Source: Macrosoma leucophasiata
Taxonomy: Eukaryota > Arthropoda > Insecta > Lepidoptera > Hedylidae
Reading direction: 5' to 3'
NCBI GenBank assembly: GCA_036365455.1
Contig: JAWQUS010000008.1
Location: 14,243,501 to 14,307,500 of the forward strand
Length of the DNA: 64,000 bases
Shown here: positions 21,905 to 33,471 of the stretch, piece by piece
Layout: each line of letters opens with the position of its first letter
Position numbering within the stretch: the stretch's first letter is position 1
Translations under genes and position numbers: made by a program
The notes under the pieces: generated by a model
Told to the model about the DNA's origin: nothing
Seen by the model: only the letters and a program-made list of their open reading frames with translations
The model's database searches: none

Positions 21905-22011
21905 TCTTTGTGTTCGGTATCGATCTAATAACATCCATCCCCTGGTATTTATTTGTGCAATATTTTCAATGTACAGAATTTGAACTTCTACCGTTTTATT
22001 ATATGTATAGA
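21905..22011 (-). mobile_element. Helitron-like 5'-end fragment
   Basis: Reverse complement matches the start of the 48937 Helitron: TCTATACATATAATAAAACG, then AATACCAGGGGATG and TTAGATCGATACCGAACACA. It ends at a TAGA|T border (22011). Only the first ~105 bp survive. Confidence 0.7.
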
Positions 22012-22200
22012 TAAGAAAACAAATAATATCTTCTATACGTAATAATAAAACTATAAGTGGACTATTGTCCGGACGGGGTTTTAATAGGACGAAGCCTAAA
22101 TCCTTTTTTTTTGTTTACATTTTGTCTGTTTGTAGATTTATATCTCGATGAACGCATTGATATTGCAATGTTAAGCGTCTTTATTTTTATAGATAAATAA
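22012..22200 (+). mobile_element. Possible Helitron 5'-end remnant
   Basis: ATCTTCTATACGTAATAATA followed by AAAACTATAAGTGG resembles a Helitron start; the remainder (GTCTGTTTGTAGATTTATAT) fades into unrecognised sequence. Confidence 0.35.
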
Positions 22201-22217
22201 ATTTAAAACTAAACTCA

Positions 22218-22520
22218 CTAATAACATGAAAGAAAGAAAAGGCGTTTATATGGCGCATAGCCGAAAAACACACAAAAACAAACAGGTTTAAAAACACAAA
22301 CAATTAATTTAAAAACAGTAACAGCACAAAAACAATAATAGTACACAAAAAAGGAGAAAGAAAAAAAACAGAACCAACTACACAGTAGGTAACACAAACA
22401 AATAAGTAGGTAAAATAAGTAAGTAATTAGGTATAATAGTATGTGTCGCATGGCTGCGCCAAAATGGTCTCCAATTCAGCATAGAAGTCAGGGGTACCTA
22501 ACGCCTGACGCTGATTCTCA
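22218..22520 (-). mobile_element. Probable LINE 3' UTR relic
   Basis: On the minus strand: CTGACTTCTATGCTGAATTG, GGAGACCATTTTGGCGCAGC, a T-rich middle and an end TATAAACGCCTTTTCTTTCT. The layout (short coding-like remnant, then T-rich trailer) suggests a LINE 3' region; no reverse-transcriptase sequence remains. Confidence 0.35.
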
Positions 22521-24165
22521 GTGGAACCAAACAACATATATATTAACTACTAATATGATTTATGTACTTTTGTTTGTTGAAACTGGGATAATCTTGTAGC
22601 CTTAATCGCATCTCAGACATATACGTCGTACTCGTCGAATACCTTAAGGGCTTAGGGCGATTTTAAAATGTTAGATCAATGTTAGATCCACGGGCCTTTT
22701 CCCAACCCACCTTGCATTAGTGTGATTGATCAGAACAATCTAGATATTTCTAATGATATCTTACTTATTATCCTTATATTAAAAACTATATTAGGTACAC
22801 ATCGGTCATTTTTAATTAAAGAGTAATGAATATCAAATTTTGTAATAATAAAACTAACCATCTCCTCAGTTCTTAATTGCATAACTCGAAAAGAGTTGCA
22901 ATGTCAAATGACCACTCTAAGACGAGCTTTGACACCTCACCAAGAATGGTCTTACGAACGCTTTGGCGGCCAGCGAATATCACTACCCTTGGTACAAGTA
23001 AGTCTCACCTGACTTGATACTCGAAATGGATGAGTCGATTTTCAAATTGCGAACCACGAACAAATATAAGTTGCAAACTAATTTTAGTTAATAGAAACTA
23101 AATTAATGTAAGAAAAATTCGTAAGACAGAGGGAGAGTTTACCGGCGGTCTACTCTCCTTCAGTGTTACGAATTTTCAGTCAGGTTACGTGTCCTGACGC
23201 GAATTTAAAATTGTATAACCCATCACAAAAAGCGCACAACACCGCTAAGGTAATGTAAAATTAAAATTATTACAGTTTTTTAATGGATGCAGCGCCGGAT
23301 AGTGGCTGCTTCTCGGAAATAAGTTGCCCTCTATAATTGCTAGATAGTCGACTTTGGCGACTAGTCGCCATATATCTCAATTATTATTCCATTTCATATT
23401 TCGAGGCACACTTGGAATTCCGCAGGGTATAACACTGTTTAAATTGATGGGGTATCGACTCTCTATATTAAACGTACAAAGAGCAATGTGAATAATCAAT
23501 TTGTTAGTACAACTATATTGTCGTAACTCGAGTTTCGGCCATGTCGAGTTACATTCGAGTACGCGACTAGTACTGAAGGTAGAGACAGTGAGGGTCTGGT
23601 TACAATGGTGCAAACCCCCTAAGGGTGGTGAGGAGTGGAGCGTCATTTCACGGCTCTTGAGCGCGTATCGAACCAATATTAGGTTTATTAGATAGATGGG
23701 CCAGCATAAAAAGTGATTTTCGTCTTTTCTTTTCATATAAGTACTTGCTAGCAAATATTGTGAAATCTCATTAATGACTTCTACCTTTTTGGGGTTTCGT
23801 AACCAAATGGAAAAAAAACCTAACGGTGCGTAGGTATATCAGCTTCGTCATGTCTGCCTGTGGGTGGGTCCCTCCGTATGCCACAGCCACTTTATTCCGA
23901 AATTATTAGGATTACATTTATGAAACTTAATAGGAAGATGTGGATGTATACTGTTAACCGGTTTACGAAGGCTCCATATTTGGAACTGAAAATATAAAAA
24001 ACATCCTATCGCGTGTAGGTTTGAGGACATTAATTTAAAAAAAATTGTAAAGAGATATATCAGTCAGTAGTTTTTGAGACATACTATATTTTCAAAAACC
24101 GCAAATACGCCTTTGCTATTCATACATGTATTTTGGATGAATCTAGATACAGATCTTAGCAAATA
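22521..24165. other. Intron 1, nothing firmly recognised
   Basis: A small hairpin (AAAAATTCGTAA...TTACGAATTTT) lies at 23113-23177. A 125-codon minus frame at 23377-23754 and its plus-strand shadow have no signature. Confidence 0.45.
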
Positions 24166-24168
24166 CTC

Positions 24169-24458
24169 TTTTTTTTATGTAATCGGAGTGGCAAACAATT
24201 ATGCAGTTCACATTGATGTTAAGTGATGACTGCAGCCTATAGACACCCACACAAAGACCAAGGTCAAAATGCAGATGCGTTACCACTCCTGAGGCCTAAG
24301 GTGTTACGCCTCTGTGCCGGAAATTACAGGGCCGTACCCTACCACCTGAACGGAACATGACAGTGCTGAACACTACCATTTAGCGGCAAGTACTCGTATA
24401 TTAGGTAATGCGGTGGTGCCTACGCCCGCGAGCTCCGTCACTGGAGCTCTACCACCAG
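24169..24458 (-). repeat. Family A repeat, full-length
   Basis: Closest match in the window to the 3689-3955 copy (GTTAAGTGATGACTGCAGCC, ACGCCCGCGAGCTCCGTCAC), including the head GGAGCTCTACCACCAGT. T-run at the left is its inverted tail. Confidence 0.8.
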
Positions 24459-24611
24459 TTACATTAATTACATCCTTTGCTGAGTATTACATTAATTATT
24501 ACAAAATAAGATACCTACTAATAACTACATATACGAAATGTACCACCTATCTATAAAAAATCTCTGTAATTTACTTAACTTTCCCACTTTCCTCATCACT
24601 TCATTAGACAA

Positions 24612-24830
24612 GCCAGTTAGTTAGTTCAGCGGTGTGTGACAACTGTTTGAACCGACGCTCACGTGTTCGATCCCCGTACCGTGACAAATATTTGCATGGC
24701 CTACAGATATTTTGTTTCGAGTGTGGTGTTTGGTTATGTGTTCTGTGTTCTGTGTGTACAACGGCTCAGAAGTCACAGGTTTATATCTAGTTTACACTAG
24801 GTTCAATCTGTTTCGTGGGTGACACTCAAA
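24612..24830 (+). mobile_element. tRNA-derived SINE
   Basis: TTAGTTCAGCGGT (A-box-like) and CACGTGTTCGATCCCCGT (B-box-like) are spaced as in a tRNA; the body TTTGCATGGCCTACAGATAT follows. The right end was not set exactly. Confidence 0.65.
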
Positions 24831-25372
24831 CCACAGAATATGTAATAATACTACGTATAGAATGGACACTTCGACGTCCCGCCCGATTTCCCCTCCTCAT
24901 CCAACCTCCTCCCCTCTAATGGGCGACGTTTGGTATTCTCTACATGCGACGCACACAGGCGCACGCGTAAATACACGTCCCTGATTGATGTATGTGTAAT
25001 AGAGACAAAATTAAGCGTTTGTATGGAAGAGTGTCCGCGATGTGCTCAAGTCTCACAGCTGTAAGTGTAAGCGTATTTTATTTAACCTTGTATGAAGTAC
25101 AAACTGGTTCTAGTGACTTAAAAACAAAGTTATTTTTTGCTTGCGGATACCGGTACTCGTAAATATCCATTCAAATATTACTCTCTCCCCCTTCGTTCCA
25201 AGCGAATCCAACTCGCGCTTGGAATGTTTACAACGCATTTTATATTCAGTTATCTCCAACATTTGCTAAAAAAAAGTTGGCTAACTAGCATAGTTGGTAA
25301 TAGATGGCGCTGCTGCTACCATAAAGCAATGCAATAGATGTGAAGGAAAGATTTGACAAATCGGGCAGGGCT

Positions 25373-25480
25373 TCAGTAGCTCAATTGGAAGAGCGGCTGG
25401 ACTAGATTCCCAGTAGGTCACGAGTTCGAGTCTCGCCTAAAGTCAATTTTTTCTTTCCATTTTTCTTTAAAAATAAAATA
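25373..25480 (+). mobile_element. tRNA-derived SINE with nearly complete tRNA head
   Basis: GCTTCAGTAGCTCAATTGGA gives the acceptor and D arm with A box, AGAGCGGCTGGACTAGATTC the anticodon region, and ACGAGTTCGAGTCTCGCC the T arm with B box. The acceptor pairs only imperfectly and the copy runs straight into AAGTCAATTTTTTCTTTCC, shared with two other fragments, so it is a SINE head and not a working tRNA gene. Confidence 0.75.
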
Positions 25481-25512
25481 AAAAAAAGTTATTAATTTTG
25501 GCCCCGTAATAA

Positions 25513-25611
25513 CTATCACAAACACGACAACTAAGGTCTCAGAGGTGGCAACGCATCTGCATTTTGGCTTCTGCTCTTTATGTAAGTTTGCCACTCTCAT
25601 TACAAAAAAAA
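25513..25611 (+). repeat. Family A 3'-half fragment
   Basis: ACTAAGGTCTCAGAGGTGGC and ACGCATCTGCATTTTGG, then AAGTTTGCCACTCTCATTAC and A-run, the 3' half of family A. It abuts the SINE on its left. Confidence 0.7.
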
Positions 25612-26239
25612 TGCGATAACCATTTTTGTTGAATGGTCTATACTGAGTAACTTCAGCCTTGGAGCTTCAGTGCCTAATAAACCAGTAGCTTTATGTTTAG
25701 TTTAGATTCGATTGATGTATTATATTAACCCTCTCCCTATCCCTTTTGGGCAATGTTTCCCAAAAGGGATAAAGTTTAAAAAGGTTAAATTGTTGCATGC
25801 ATGCACATGCACACTACAACGTTCGCCATTATTCGCATAGACTGATAAAAGGGCTTCACAACTTTAGTCAAAGGGGATATGCAGACCTAATTATCCCATA
25901 ATCGTGCATGCATACTTCAACGTTCGCCAGTTATGTTTCACAACTTTAACATTTTATTTGAATTTCTGAATATGACATAATTGATGAACATAGCAATATT
26001 TATACGAAAAAAGAAAACATTTTATGAACATTTAAAGTGGATGTCTGAATATGACACAATTGATACGAAATGACTCTTGGACACAAAGGCCAAACACAAA
26101 GTGTCAATTCATCTGAGTGAATTGACATTTTGTTATTAAAATAAAAGCCTACAGAGCTGATGGTATTTATTTACTATACAGGGTGAAACTTTTGTGGTTG
26201 TTTGCCCGTGTCAGAATAATTTTAATATGTTATTGAAAT
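25612..26239. other. Intron 1, nothing recognised
   Basis: Contains a short local duplication around 25790-25930 (TGCATGCATGCACATGC and TCGTGCATGCATACTTCAAC, each followed by CGTTCGCCA). Confidence 0.45.
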
Positions 26240-26480
26240 CCTGCCCGTTGGTCACAGGTATAATGCCAACAGGTGGAAGTAAATGCATTAACGCCAAATG
26301 GGCAGTAGTGTCCAGCGATGAAACTGCCGACATGAACTACTGCGAAAGCCAATCTGCGTGCCGACCGTTGGGCTTCCCCATCGTAGTTTTGTCCAGCCGT
26401 GGACACCTTCCGTCTGAAGTGATAATGGAAATAAATAAAGCTTTACTTGAAAAATATATATATATGGGTGTTATGGGTAA
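26240..26480 (+). repeat. Family B repeat with RTE-like tail (101-codon open frame is incidental)
   Basis: Shares the order CCAATCTGCGTGCC, TTTTGTCCAGCCGTGGACA, CCTTCCGTCTGAAGTGATAA with copies at 43020 and 53640. The ending ..GTCCAGCnGTGGACnnCTTC..TGAnATGATG is the RTE LINE 3' style. An open frame (26194-26499) crosses it but matches no protein family, and other copies do not keep it open. Confidence 0.6.
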
Positions 26481-27116
26481 TGACGAGTTATTTACATAGA
26501 AATGTTTAAATAAAATTCCCTAAGGAGCCGCTGAACGGAATAAAAGCATCCTATGTGGTACAACCTACAGCATATTATTTATAGGTACTCCACTTAAGCC
26601 CACTTGTGTGCAAAATTTATCGAAATCTGTATTAATTAAGCGTGATTGAGCAAGAAACAAACAAACATCCATTCTTTCACATTTTTATAAGCCTTCCATA
26701 ATCTCGAAGTCATACACAATTGTGGCACACGGCAATATAATCCACACAACAGTCGTAAGTATACTGTAGTCGAATGCTTATTTCGAATTCAAAGCGGCAC
26801 ACCTACTTTGCAAAGAAAAATATACATTTCCAAGAAAATTCTCAATCACATATAAAACTGAACCAAGAAATAGGTCCGTGGTGATAATATAATATTTTAT
26901 TTGGATAGTTTTGCTAAACGTAAACGACATCTGAACGGTGCTTGAGAATAACATTCGTCGTAGTTAGGCAACGCCACGCCAAGGTGGCACCGCGCCAACC
27001 GCCTGTGGATATAATATACGACATTTTCCACAAGTGAGTTTTCCACTCACAATAAGTTAGCAAATTGTCAATTTGTATAGTATGTTTAATCTTCAAAAAT
27101 GTCAGGTTAAGACTGT
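26481..27116. other. Intron 1, nothing recognised
   Basis: The part 26930-27010 is locally GC-rich; no signature. Confidence 0.45.
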
Positions 27117-27479
27117 GATAATGATAAATAATAATGGCAACCTATTATACGTCCCACTGCTGGGCACGAGTGTCTCCCCTTTTTGGGGGGAGGCTTGGAG
27201 CTTACTCCACCACGCTGCTCCAATGCGGGTTGGTGGATATACGGGTTAGTGGCCAACTCGCTGTCGGATGTTTTCAATTTTCAATTTTGTTTTCAATTAG
27301 GCCTCCGACAAAGTATAACCGGGACCGACGGCTTAACGTGCCCCCCGAAACACGGAAACGCGAATTTTAAGTTGCCACTAGCGGTCACCCATCACACACC
27401 CGACCGCGCCCGTAATGCTTAACCGAGTAGATCGCTTCCGATCTACACCAGCCGCGGGGCCATGCGCGCTTCATAGTTC
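27117..27479 (-). mobile_element. 5S-rRNA-derived SINE, copy 2
   Basis: On the minus strand: CTCGGTTAAGCATTACGGGC, GCGGTCGGGTGTG and TGATGGGTGACCGCTAGTGG, closer to 5S rRNA than copy 1 in GGGCGCGGT. The RTE-like end is TCGTGCCCAGCAGTGGGACG. A 12-bp duplication with one mismatch (GGTTAAGACTGT at 27105-27116, GGTTAAAACTGT at 27480-27491) flanks it. Confidence 0.8.
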
Positions 27480-27842
27480 GGTTAAAACTGTTCAGTATAC
27501 ATATTTACATATGGAACGATAATATTGATTGTGCCTACACAAAGTATGAATAATAATACAGTAGAAGTGCTATGAGCGCGTGATTTTGTTCCCACTTTAG
27601 TGCCACAAAGCTCAACGACCTATGTCCGTGATACTGGAAATGCCAAATACGAGCTATGTCCATCATACAAATCGTGCTCTATACAGTGGTGTTTTAGAAT
27701 TTGATTCTCATCTGTCGAAATGTTTTATTTTTTTCTTTCATTTCAGATCAACAATTAATCGATGAGTATGTTCTTGATATCGCCTTATATCTGCCCAAGT
27801 CATTGTAGGATATGTTAATAAAAAAATGTTCACGCATTTACA

Positions 27843-28036
27843 ATCCTACTTCTTACCAATATTATAAATGCGAAAGTTTGTGAGTATGGATGGATGGATG
27901 TTTGTTACTCTTTCACGAAAAAACTACCGGATGGATTTGGATGAAACTTTACAGTAATATGTACATTGGAATAACATATAGGCTACAATTCGCAATGATT
28001 AAAAGTACACGCGGACTAAGTCTCGGGCAAAACTAG
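27843..28036 (+). mobile_element. Helitron-like element
   Basis: A|TCCTACTTCTTACCAATATT at the left, TATAAATGCGAAAGTTTGTG next, and an end CTCGGGCAAAACTAG|T. A fragment of the same 5' end is at 55235-55300. Confidence 0.7.
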
Positions 28037-28389
28037 TAATTTATACTAGTTTTAACAACAGTGCCGCTTTTATTCGATAACATTTAAAACGCTCTGAATG
28101 GTAACGTCGTGCTTTTAGTGATTCGATAAGGATTCGAATATTGAAATCTGCCGTGATCTATCAAATCTGATCATATAATATGTGTCATATGCACATGATG
28201 CACAAATGGTGCCCAAACCTATAATTTCACATAAGTAAGCGAAGAAATGCAATGTATTTCTAACATACACGAACGCATTTGTGACAATTTTATATTATTA
28301 TAGTCTGTATATGTAATTCCTGTTACGTACTCTAAAAACTTATAATGTTAGAGCTTAATTATAGAAAAAGTTAAATAATATTTAACCAT

Positions 28390-28720
28390 TCATTAATTTA
28401 GTTTTCAGCTTACGTTGGCCCCTGCAGAGAATGATAGATATTATGTATATCGCTAGAAACCCAACCTTGTCTCCTATAAAAAAAAACTGGTTGCCTGTAA
28501 AGTCGGTTTTACGGGCGAAGATTTTACGTGACAACGTCTTTTTCTCGGTAGAAAGGCATTCGCCGGTCCGGCAGGCCTCTCTCTCGTTCGGTGACTCATC
28601 GTTACGTTACCGGGCGTTACACTTTTTCATGAGTGACTCCGAGCCGCAACCTAATTTAAGACGTTGTCACGTCAAAAATAGTTACTTTAGATATAACGAT
28701 CAAGGTGTAGGTAAGCATAG
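28390..28720 (+). repeat. Moderate-GC repeat segment
   Basis: GTAAAGTCGGTTTTACGGGC and TTACGTGACAACGTC give local inverted symmetry with GACGTTGTCACGTC near 28660. A 97-codon frame here has no signature. Unclassified; resembles a DNA element body. Confidence 0.4.
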
Positions 28721-29435
28721 ATAATGTTATCTAAAAGTGAGAGCTCCACATTCATTGACATTATCATTTTGTGAATTCACTCAGTGTACAGGGTATTTCT
28801 TTTCGCAAACGAATATGGTATCTGGTGACTTATTATCGATAGTAGAACTATTATTTACAAATTCACACTTACCTCTTCACTTAAAAAATATGAACTTAAT
28901 TTATTAATTAAGAATGTCGCGACCGGCGCCGGTCTCTCCGTCCTTCTATTTGTTTAGTAGGTATAATTATTATAATAAACCCTGTACATTTTTTTTATAT
29001 CATTATCCTGTATAAAAGCTATCGTTATAGGTCATTAATTTACTAAGTAGATAAAAGTATGTATCTTGACGCCACGTCCATTACCTACGCAATATACAAA
29101 GCGTGGGACGCCAAATACTCTACAAAATATTTTTTTTATAATAAAAGCTAAAGTAATATAATCTTGTGATTGAGTACCTATGCTTACTGAAATTTAGAAA
29201 TAACATAACAATTAAGTTGGAAATAAAAGTTGCCAAGATAAATTCAATAGCAAGGAAAGTAATAGATTTTCTTTAAGAACATTTCAAGAACGCTGTACAT
29301 TCAATCGTTATGATTTAAGGAACTGCTATGAAGCTTGGCACCCGTTCAAATCGCGGCCCTATTATCGGTAACTCCTTCAAGTCCGAACGTCATTGTTACA
29401 GGCATCGACCCTCTTTTTATTTAAATAGATTACGA
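28721..29435. other. Intron 1; short LINE 3'-end relic at 29058-29085
   Basis: GTATGTATCTTGACGCCACG at 29058 resembles the inverted 3' end of the LINE at 14572. Otherwise AT-rich without recognisable features. Confidence 0.4.
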
Positions 29436-29439
29436 TTAA

Positions 29440-29930
29440 AGATAAAAAAAGATTACGATTACGGCCGCGCGTGGTTCACGACAATCGTTGGCCCCGCGCG
29501 TCTGTCGCGGGCCACGGAAGCGGTGCCCTATATTTTCATACTGTATCTATTGTCGCGAGTGGCCGACGATAGTCATAGGCCGCGGTCGATCGCGGTGCAC
29601 GGAATTAGAGCTTACACGAATATTTTTATTAATTACCACCGCCTTATACGAATGGCTTGACCGTCGTTGTTCGATTGGCTGACTGTTCTGGCGCAAGAAT
29701 TCTCATCCACCAGTGGCCGGTGGGCTCGTCACGTTCCGCCGGCTAAACGCTGACTTATAACGAAAGAATTAAAAAAAAATATGAGTTAGCTTTAGACAAC
29801 ACAACAGAAGTCAAATTTATTTTGCTCCATCTTCGTCTATCTTCACTAACTTATATCTCTGTCTTAACTACCGGTCGCCTCATCCGACCACACTTTTCGT
29901 AACGCTCTCGTCACGCATTCACCAGTTTAC
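29440..29930. repeat. GC- and CpG-rich segment, unclassified
   Basis: Compositionally distinct (GGCCGCGCG, CCGCGGTCGATCGCGGTGCA) in AT-rich intron. TGGCGCAAGAATTCTCATCC and GGTGGGCTCGTCACG recur in part at 47400-47430. Open frames of 64 and 110 codons overlap and have no signature. Probably a transposon body. Confidence 0.4.
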
Positions 29931-30738
29931 TCCTCAAGCCATACCCAGTTATATTAATTTAAGTTAAGTCTAGAAATAAGGAAGTTCCATAGAAACACTC
30001 TCCCTTCTTATGAGTAAAAGTCCTTCTTCTTTCTTTATCTTTGCCTGCACAGATCATTTTTATTTGTAATCAAAAACTCATATTTTCATACTTCTAAGTT
30101 CCAGAACTGAGAAAATTTTCTTACGAAATTTACTCGTACATTTTATCCTAGCGGAGATGTTCATTTAACCTACTTAGATCATTTTTAATTGTAATCGAGA
30201 ACTTATTTTTTCATACTTCTACGGCCAGAAATAAGAAAACTTCCTTAGATACTATTCTCCCCCTATTTCAACCCCTTACGGGTTGAATTAGGGGGTCTAA
30301 AAATCCTTTCTTAGTGCTTATTTTATATCATAAAAGAAAGTCTTGTATCAATTTCTAAGTTTCTAGGTATAGTAGTTTTGGCTGTGCGTTGATAACTAAG
30401 TCGGTGAGTCAAGTTTGTTTTATATCACCAATAACATAAGTTCGCTTAAGTTACGATCTCATTTTTTTCTACCCGACCAAAATACGGGATTGATTAGTTA
30501 CAGGCATCAAAGTCTCTGGATGGCACAACACCATCATCATTATGGGGTTCCGTAACAGCCCATTACTGTCCCGTTGCATAGCAAAGTACTCCTTTAATGA
30601 GGGTCGGTCCTGTTACCCACGTTGCGCTAAAAAGCATTTAGTAATATATTCAAATATTACAAAATACGTAACACATCTTAGCAGGTATGTATACCTACGG
30701 TTGCATAGGGGGCTCTTTAACGCAATATTGCAGAATAA
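29931..30738. other. Intron 1, nothing recognised
   Basis: Two short similar stretches (30055-30110 and 30178-30240: GATCATTTTTA.., TCATACTTCTA..) suggest a diverged local duplication. Confidence 0.4.
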
Positions 30739-30923
30739 TCTTAATATATATAAATCTCGTGTCACAATGTTTGTCCTCAATGGACTCCTAAACCACTTAA
30801 CCGATTATAATAAAATTCGCACACCATGTGCAGTTCGATCCAACTTGAGAGATAGGATAGCTTACATTACGCTATGACTACTAGGAGCAGAGCAGCGCGG
30901 GCGAAGCCGGGGCGGGCCGCTAG
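30739..30923 (+). mobile_element. Complete short Helitron-like element
   Basis: A|TCTTAATATATATAAATCTC at the left and a stem GGGCGAAGCCGGGGCGGGCC then GCTAG|T at the right. It has the same length class as 4488-4673 but a different 3' stem. Confidence 0.8.
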
Positions 30924-30994
30924 TTAATATATATTTTATTACATAAAAAAGAAATTGTAAATCTATGATGTACTTCTCTTGAGTTCGTCTTTGT

Positions 30995-31775
30995 TTTATG
31001 CTTATTATTATTATGTCTCTCGTCAGCACGGGGTCCAATTTGAAGCCCGGACCTTTGTCAGGCTTGCGCGGGGACATGGGGGGTCCAACACGTAGAGGCC
31101 CTTTCGAGAATTTTGATCTACTTTGTAATGGGTTATATTCGGCGGGACCTCTCTCTGACTGCATCAATAGTCAATACAGACCCCGCAGAATATAATGGGA
31201 CTATTGTAATGAAAAGGGATTTGCCAAATTTTGGGCTATGTGGGTGAACTAGCTGGCTGGGCCTATGGAGTGAGATCCGGCACCTGCCTATATTCAACAT
31301 CTCACATTATCGAATCCTACTTTAGGCAGGTGGTGACTCGCCTCTCCTTTGGGCTCCCCAAACAGCCAACCCGATGGTCGACAGGGGGCAACACTGTTGA
31401 GAGAGGCTGGGGGTGTCGAGAGATGTGGCCCCGGTTTCACCATCACGAGCGAGTAATCTCGAGCTCGGAGCGGGCTTCCCCGCTATTATGCCTTTAGACA
31501 CTTCCACCCCCGAGTGTATGGCTCTTCCAGAAATTTAGACAACAGCCTATTATCTAAATTTCTTCAAATGCCATACCTCTAGCGGCCCACTCTGACCGGC
31601 CAATGAAGGCAAGCCAGAGGTGAGAGACCTGATGCTCTGTTCGGCCGTATATCTGTGTGGCGGACGAGGCGGAGCCCAGTTCTCTCGGAGGAACTCGAGA
31701 TGATGGCAGGGGTGGTGTCGCTACTCACCAACAGCTCGCCACAAGCTGCTCTGCCCCCTTATTATTATTATTATC
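30995..31775 (+). mobile_element. GC-rich block ending in (TTA)n, possible LINE 3' region
   Basis: Sharp compositional shift (GGGGACATGGGGGGTCCAAC, GGCGGGACCTCTCTCTGACT) lasting about 770 bp and closing in CCCCTTATTATTATTATTAT. A simple-repeat tail is common for 5'-truncated LINEs, but no reverse-transcriptase motif is present. Frames at 31231 and 31657 have no signature. Confidence 0.4.
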
Positions 31776-32650
31776 TTTACCAATGAATATTAATAATGCA
31801 GGTATAAAAAAGAAATTATTTGTAAATACGTTTCTTAATAAATTAAGATTTGTCTTTACTTTGATACTAAAAAATAAGTAAATGTCATTATGTACTTTAA
31901 AATAATAAAGTGAAATAAAATAAGAGTTTAATCCTGAGTGCGGTTGCGCCGTTTATCGCCCTTAGTGCTTGTAGGGTAAGGTCCTAGTCACATATGAAGA
32001 TTCGACACTTAAAAGTGAACAGGCGAGTTTTATTTCACAGTCGTGTCAAAACTCTTTCTTTACTTTGGGTAGCCCACGTTTTTGATAGTTTGACCCATAC
32101 GAAACAAAATAAATATTGGCAGTTCGACTCGAAGTCAAAGTAAAGTCATAATGCGGTCCGTGAACATCGTCCTTAGTGTTACGAAGATCCTCGTCCCATA
32201 TAAAGATTCGACAAACTCTTAAGAATAAAAGTGAACTTGCGAGTTTTGGCACCTAATGAAATATGGAATGTTTTTGGTAAATTTTTCTTTTTCATAACCA
32301 ATGACATTCATACATCTAGATAGCATCCGTATTGACTTGATTAATAGCGAGCGACTCGTCCCAGCTTCCCGCTGGTGCAATATAGGTAGGTACTAATATG
32401 GTGTCATGTCAGACTCGCGTTTACTCGCAGGCACAGGATTCCGTACATTTTAGAAATTTCCTATGTTATCTTACATACCATTAGCTTCATAATAATATGT
32501 GTTTTCCTGTAATCTATAGACATAGAATAATTTTCAGTATTTTTTTAAATTTAAGCCCGGTACTTTCGGAAATAATGGGGAAATGTTCAACTGTCACCTA
32601 TTTTCTTTATTATTTTCAAAACTGTTTATTACAAGCTTCTAAAAAAATAT
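31776..32650. other. Intron 1; diverged direct duplication
   Basis: AAGATTCGACACTTAAAAGTGAAC (31998) and AAGATTCGACAAACTCTTAAG (32200) with flanking GAGTTTT suggest an old ~200-bp duplication. Nothing else recognised. Confidence 0.4.
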
Positions 32651-32658
32651 GTTTGAGA

Positions 32659-32885
32659 CTAGCTGTCCCCGCAAACTTCATATTGCCTCACAATGAAATA
32701 ATGTGTCAAAGGTTTGATGTATTATACGTGATTTGTATGGGAAAATAAAATTGTGGTTTTTACTATTTCCCTTCAATTTCTTCATATTTTTCATACTTTT
32801 CAAACCTTTCCTGGACTTCCAAAAATAATTCGAAACCAAAATTAGCCAAATCGGTCCAGCCGTTCTCTGACTGCCGGCCGCCTTT
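32659..32885 (-). mobile_element. Helitron-like element, 5' end missing
   Basis: Plus strand opens A|CTAGCTGTCCCCGCAAACTT. It shares AATGAAATAATGTGTCAAAG and TTTCCCTTCAATTTCTTCAT with 43868-44129 and ends abruptly after CGGTCCAGCCGTTCTC. Confidence 0.7.
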
Positions 32886-33239
32886 GTACATTGTGCGGGC
32901 AGTGCTCAATCATGATTTTTCTGTGATTAGTGTTATTTTAAAACTGCGATATCTCCCAAGATATTGATTTGAATCGAATGAAGTAAAGGGCAATTTCGTT
33001 TTAAATGAAATACTTGTGATGAATAACATATTTATTTCGATAAGGATTATTAATATCATGTTTATAAAAACACCTTCGCAAATACTGCATTATTTACTAA
33101 CCAAAGTTGGTTAGTATAAAAAACCTTATAGTGAGCTAACGTTAAAAGATAGACATATGCTGTCGTGGACTTTTTTTTAGAACTTTTGAATGGAAAAATA
33201 CCTGTAGTACATGATTTTTATGAAACTTTTACCGTTTAC
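32886..33239. other. Intron 1, nothing recognised
   Basis: AT-rich sequence without recognised features. Confidence 0.5.
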
Positions 33240-33471
33240 GCAGCGCACGCAGTGGAAGCTCTCAATAGGAAAAAGATCCCCCGATTTTGAAACATTCTTC
33301 TTTGGTGCTCCGCTCCTATTAGTCTTAGCGTGATGATATATAGCCTAAAGCCTTCCTCGATAAATGGACTGTCTAACACTGAAAGAATTTTTCAAATCGG
33401 ACCAGTCGTTTCAGAGATTAGCGCGTTCAAACAAACAAACAAACTCTTCAGCTTTATAATATTAGTATAGA
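33240..33471 (-). mobile_element. Helitron-like fragment with intact 5' border
   Basis: TTAGTCTTAGCGTGATGATA and ATCGGACCAGTCGTTTCAGA match the group of 10672-11030; the right end ATTAGTATAGA|T is the inverted TC start. The 3' stem is not seen at the left. Confidence 0.6.

Noticed and set aside
23377..23754. 125-codon minus-strand frame with a plus-strand partner frame
   Set aside because: No family motif, poor start context, and composition like the surrounding intron.
25373..25480. Functional tRNA gene
   Set aside because: Acceptor and anticodon stems are imperfect, and the downstream sequence is shared with two other fragments, as expected for a SINE.
26194..26499. 101-codon frame with several cysteines, possible small secreted protein
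   Set aside because: It overlaps a family B repeat, and the same sequence in other copies is not open; there is no signal peptide at its start.
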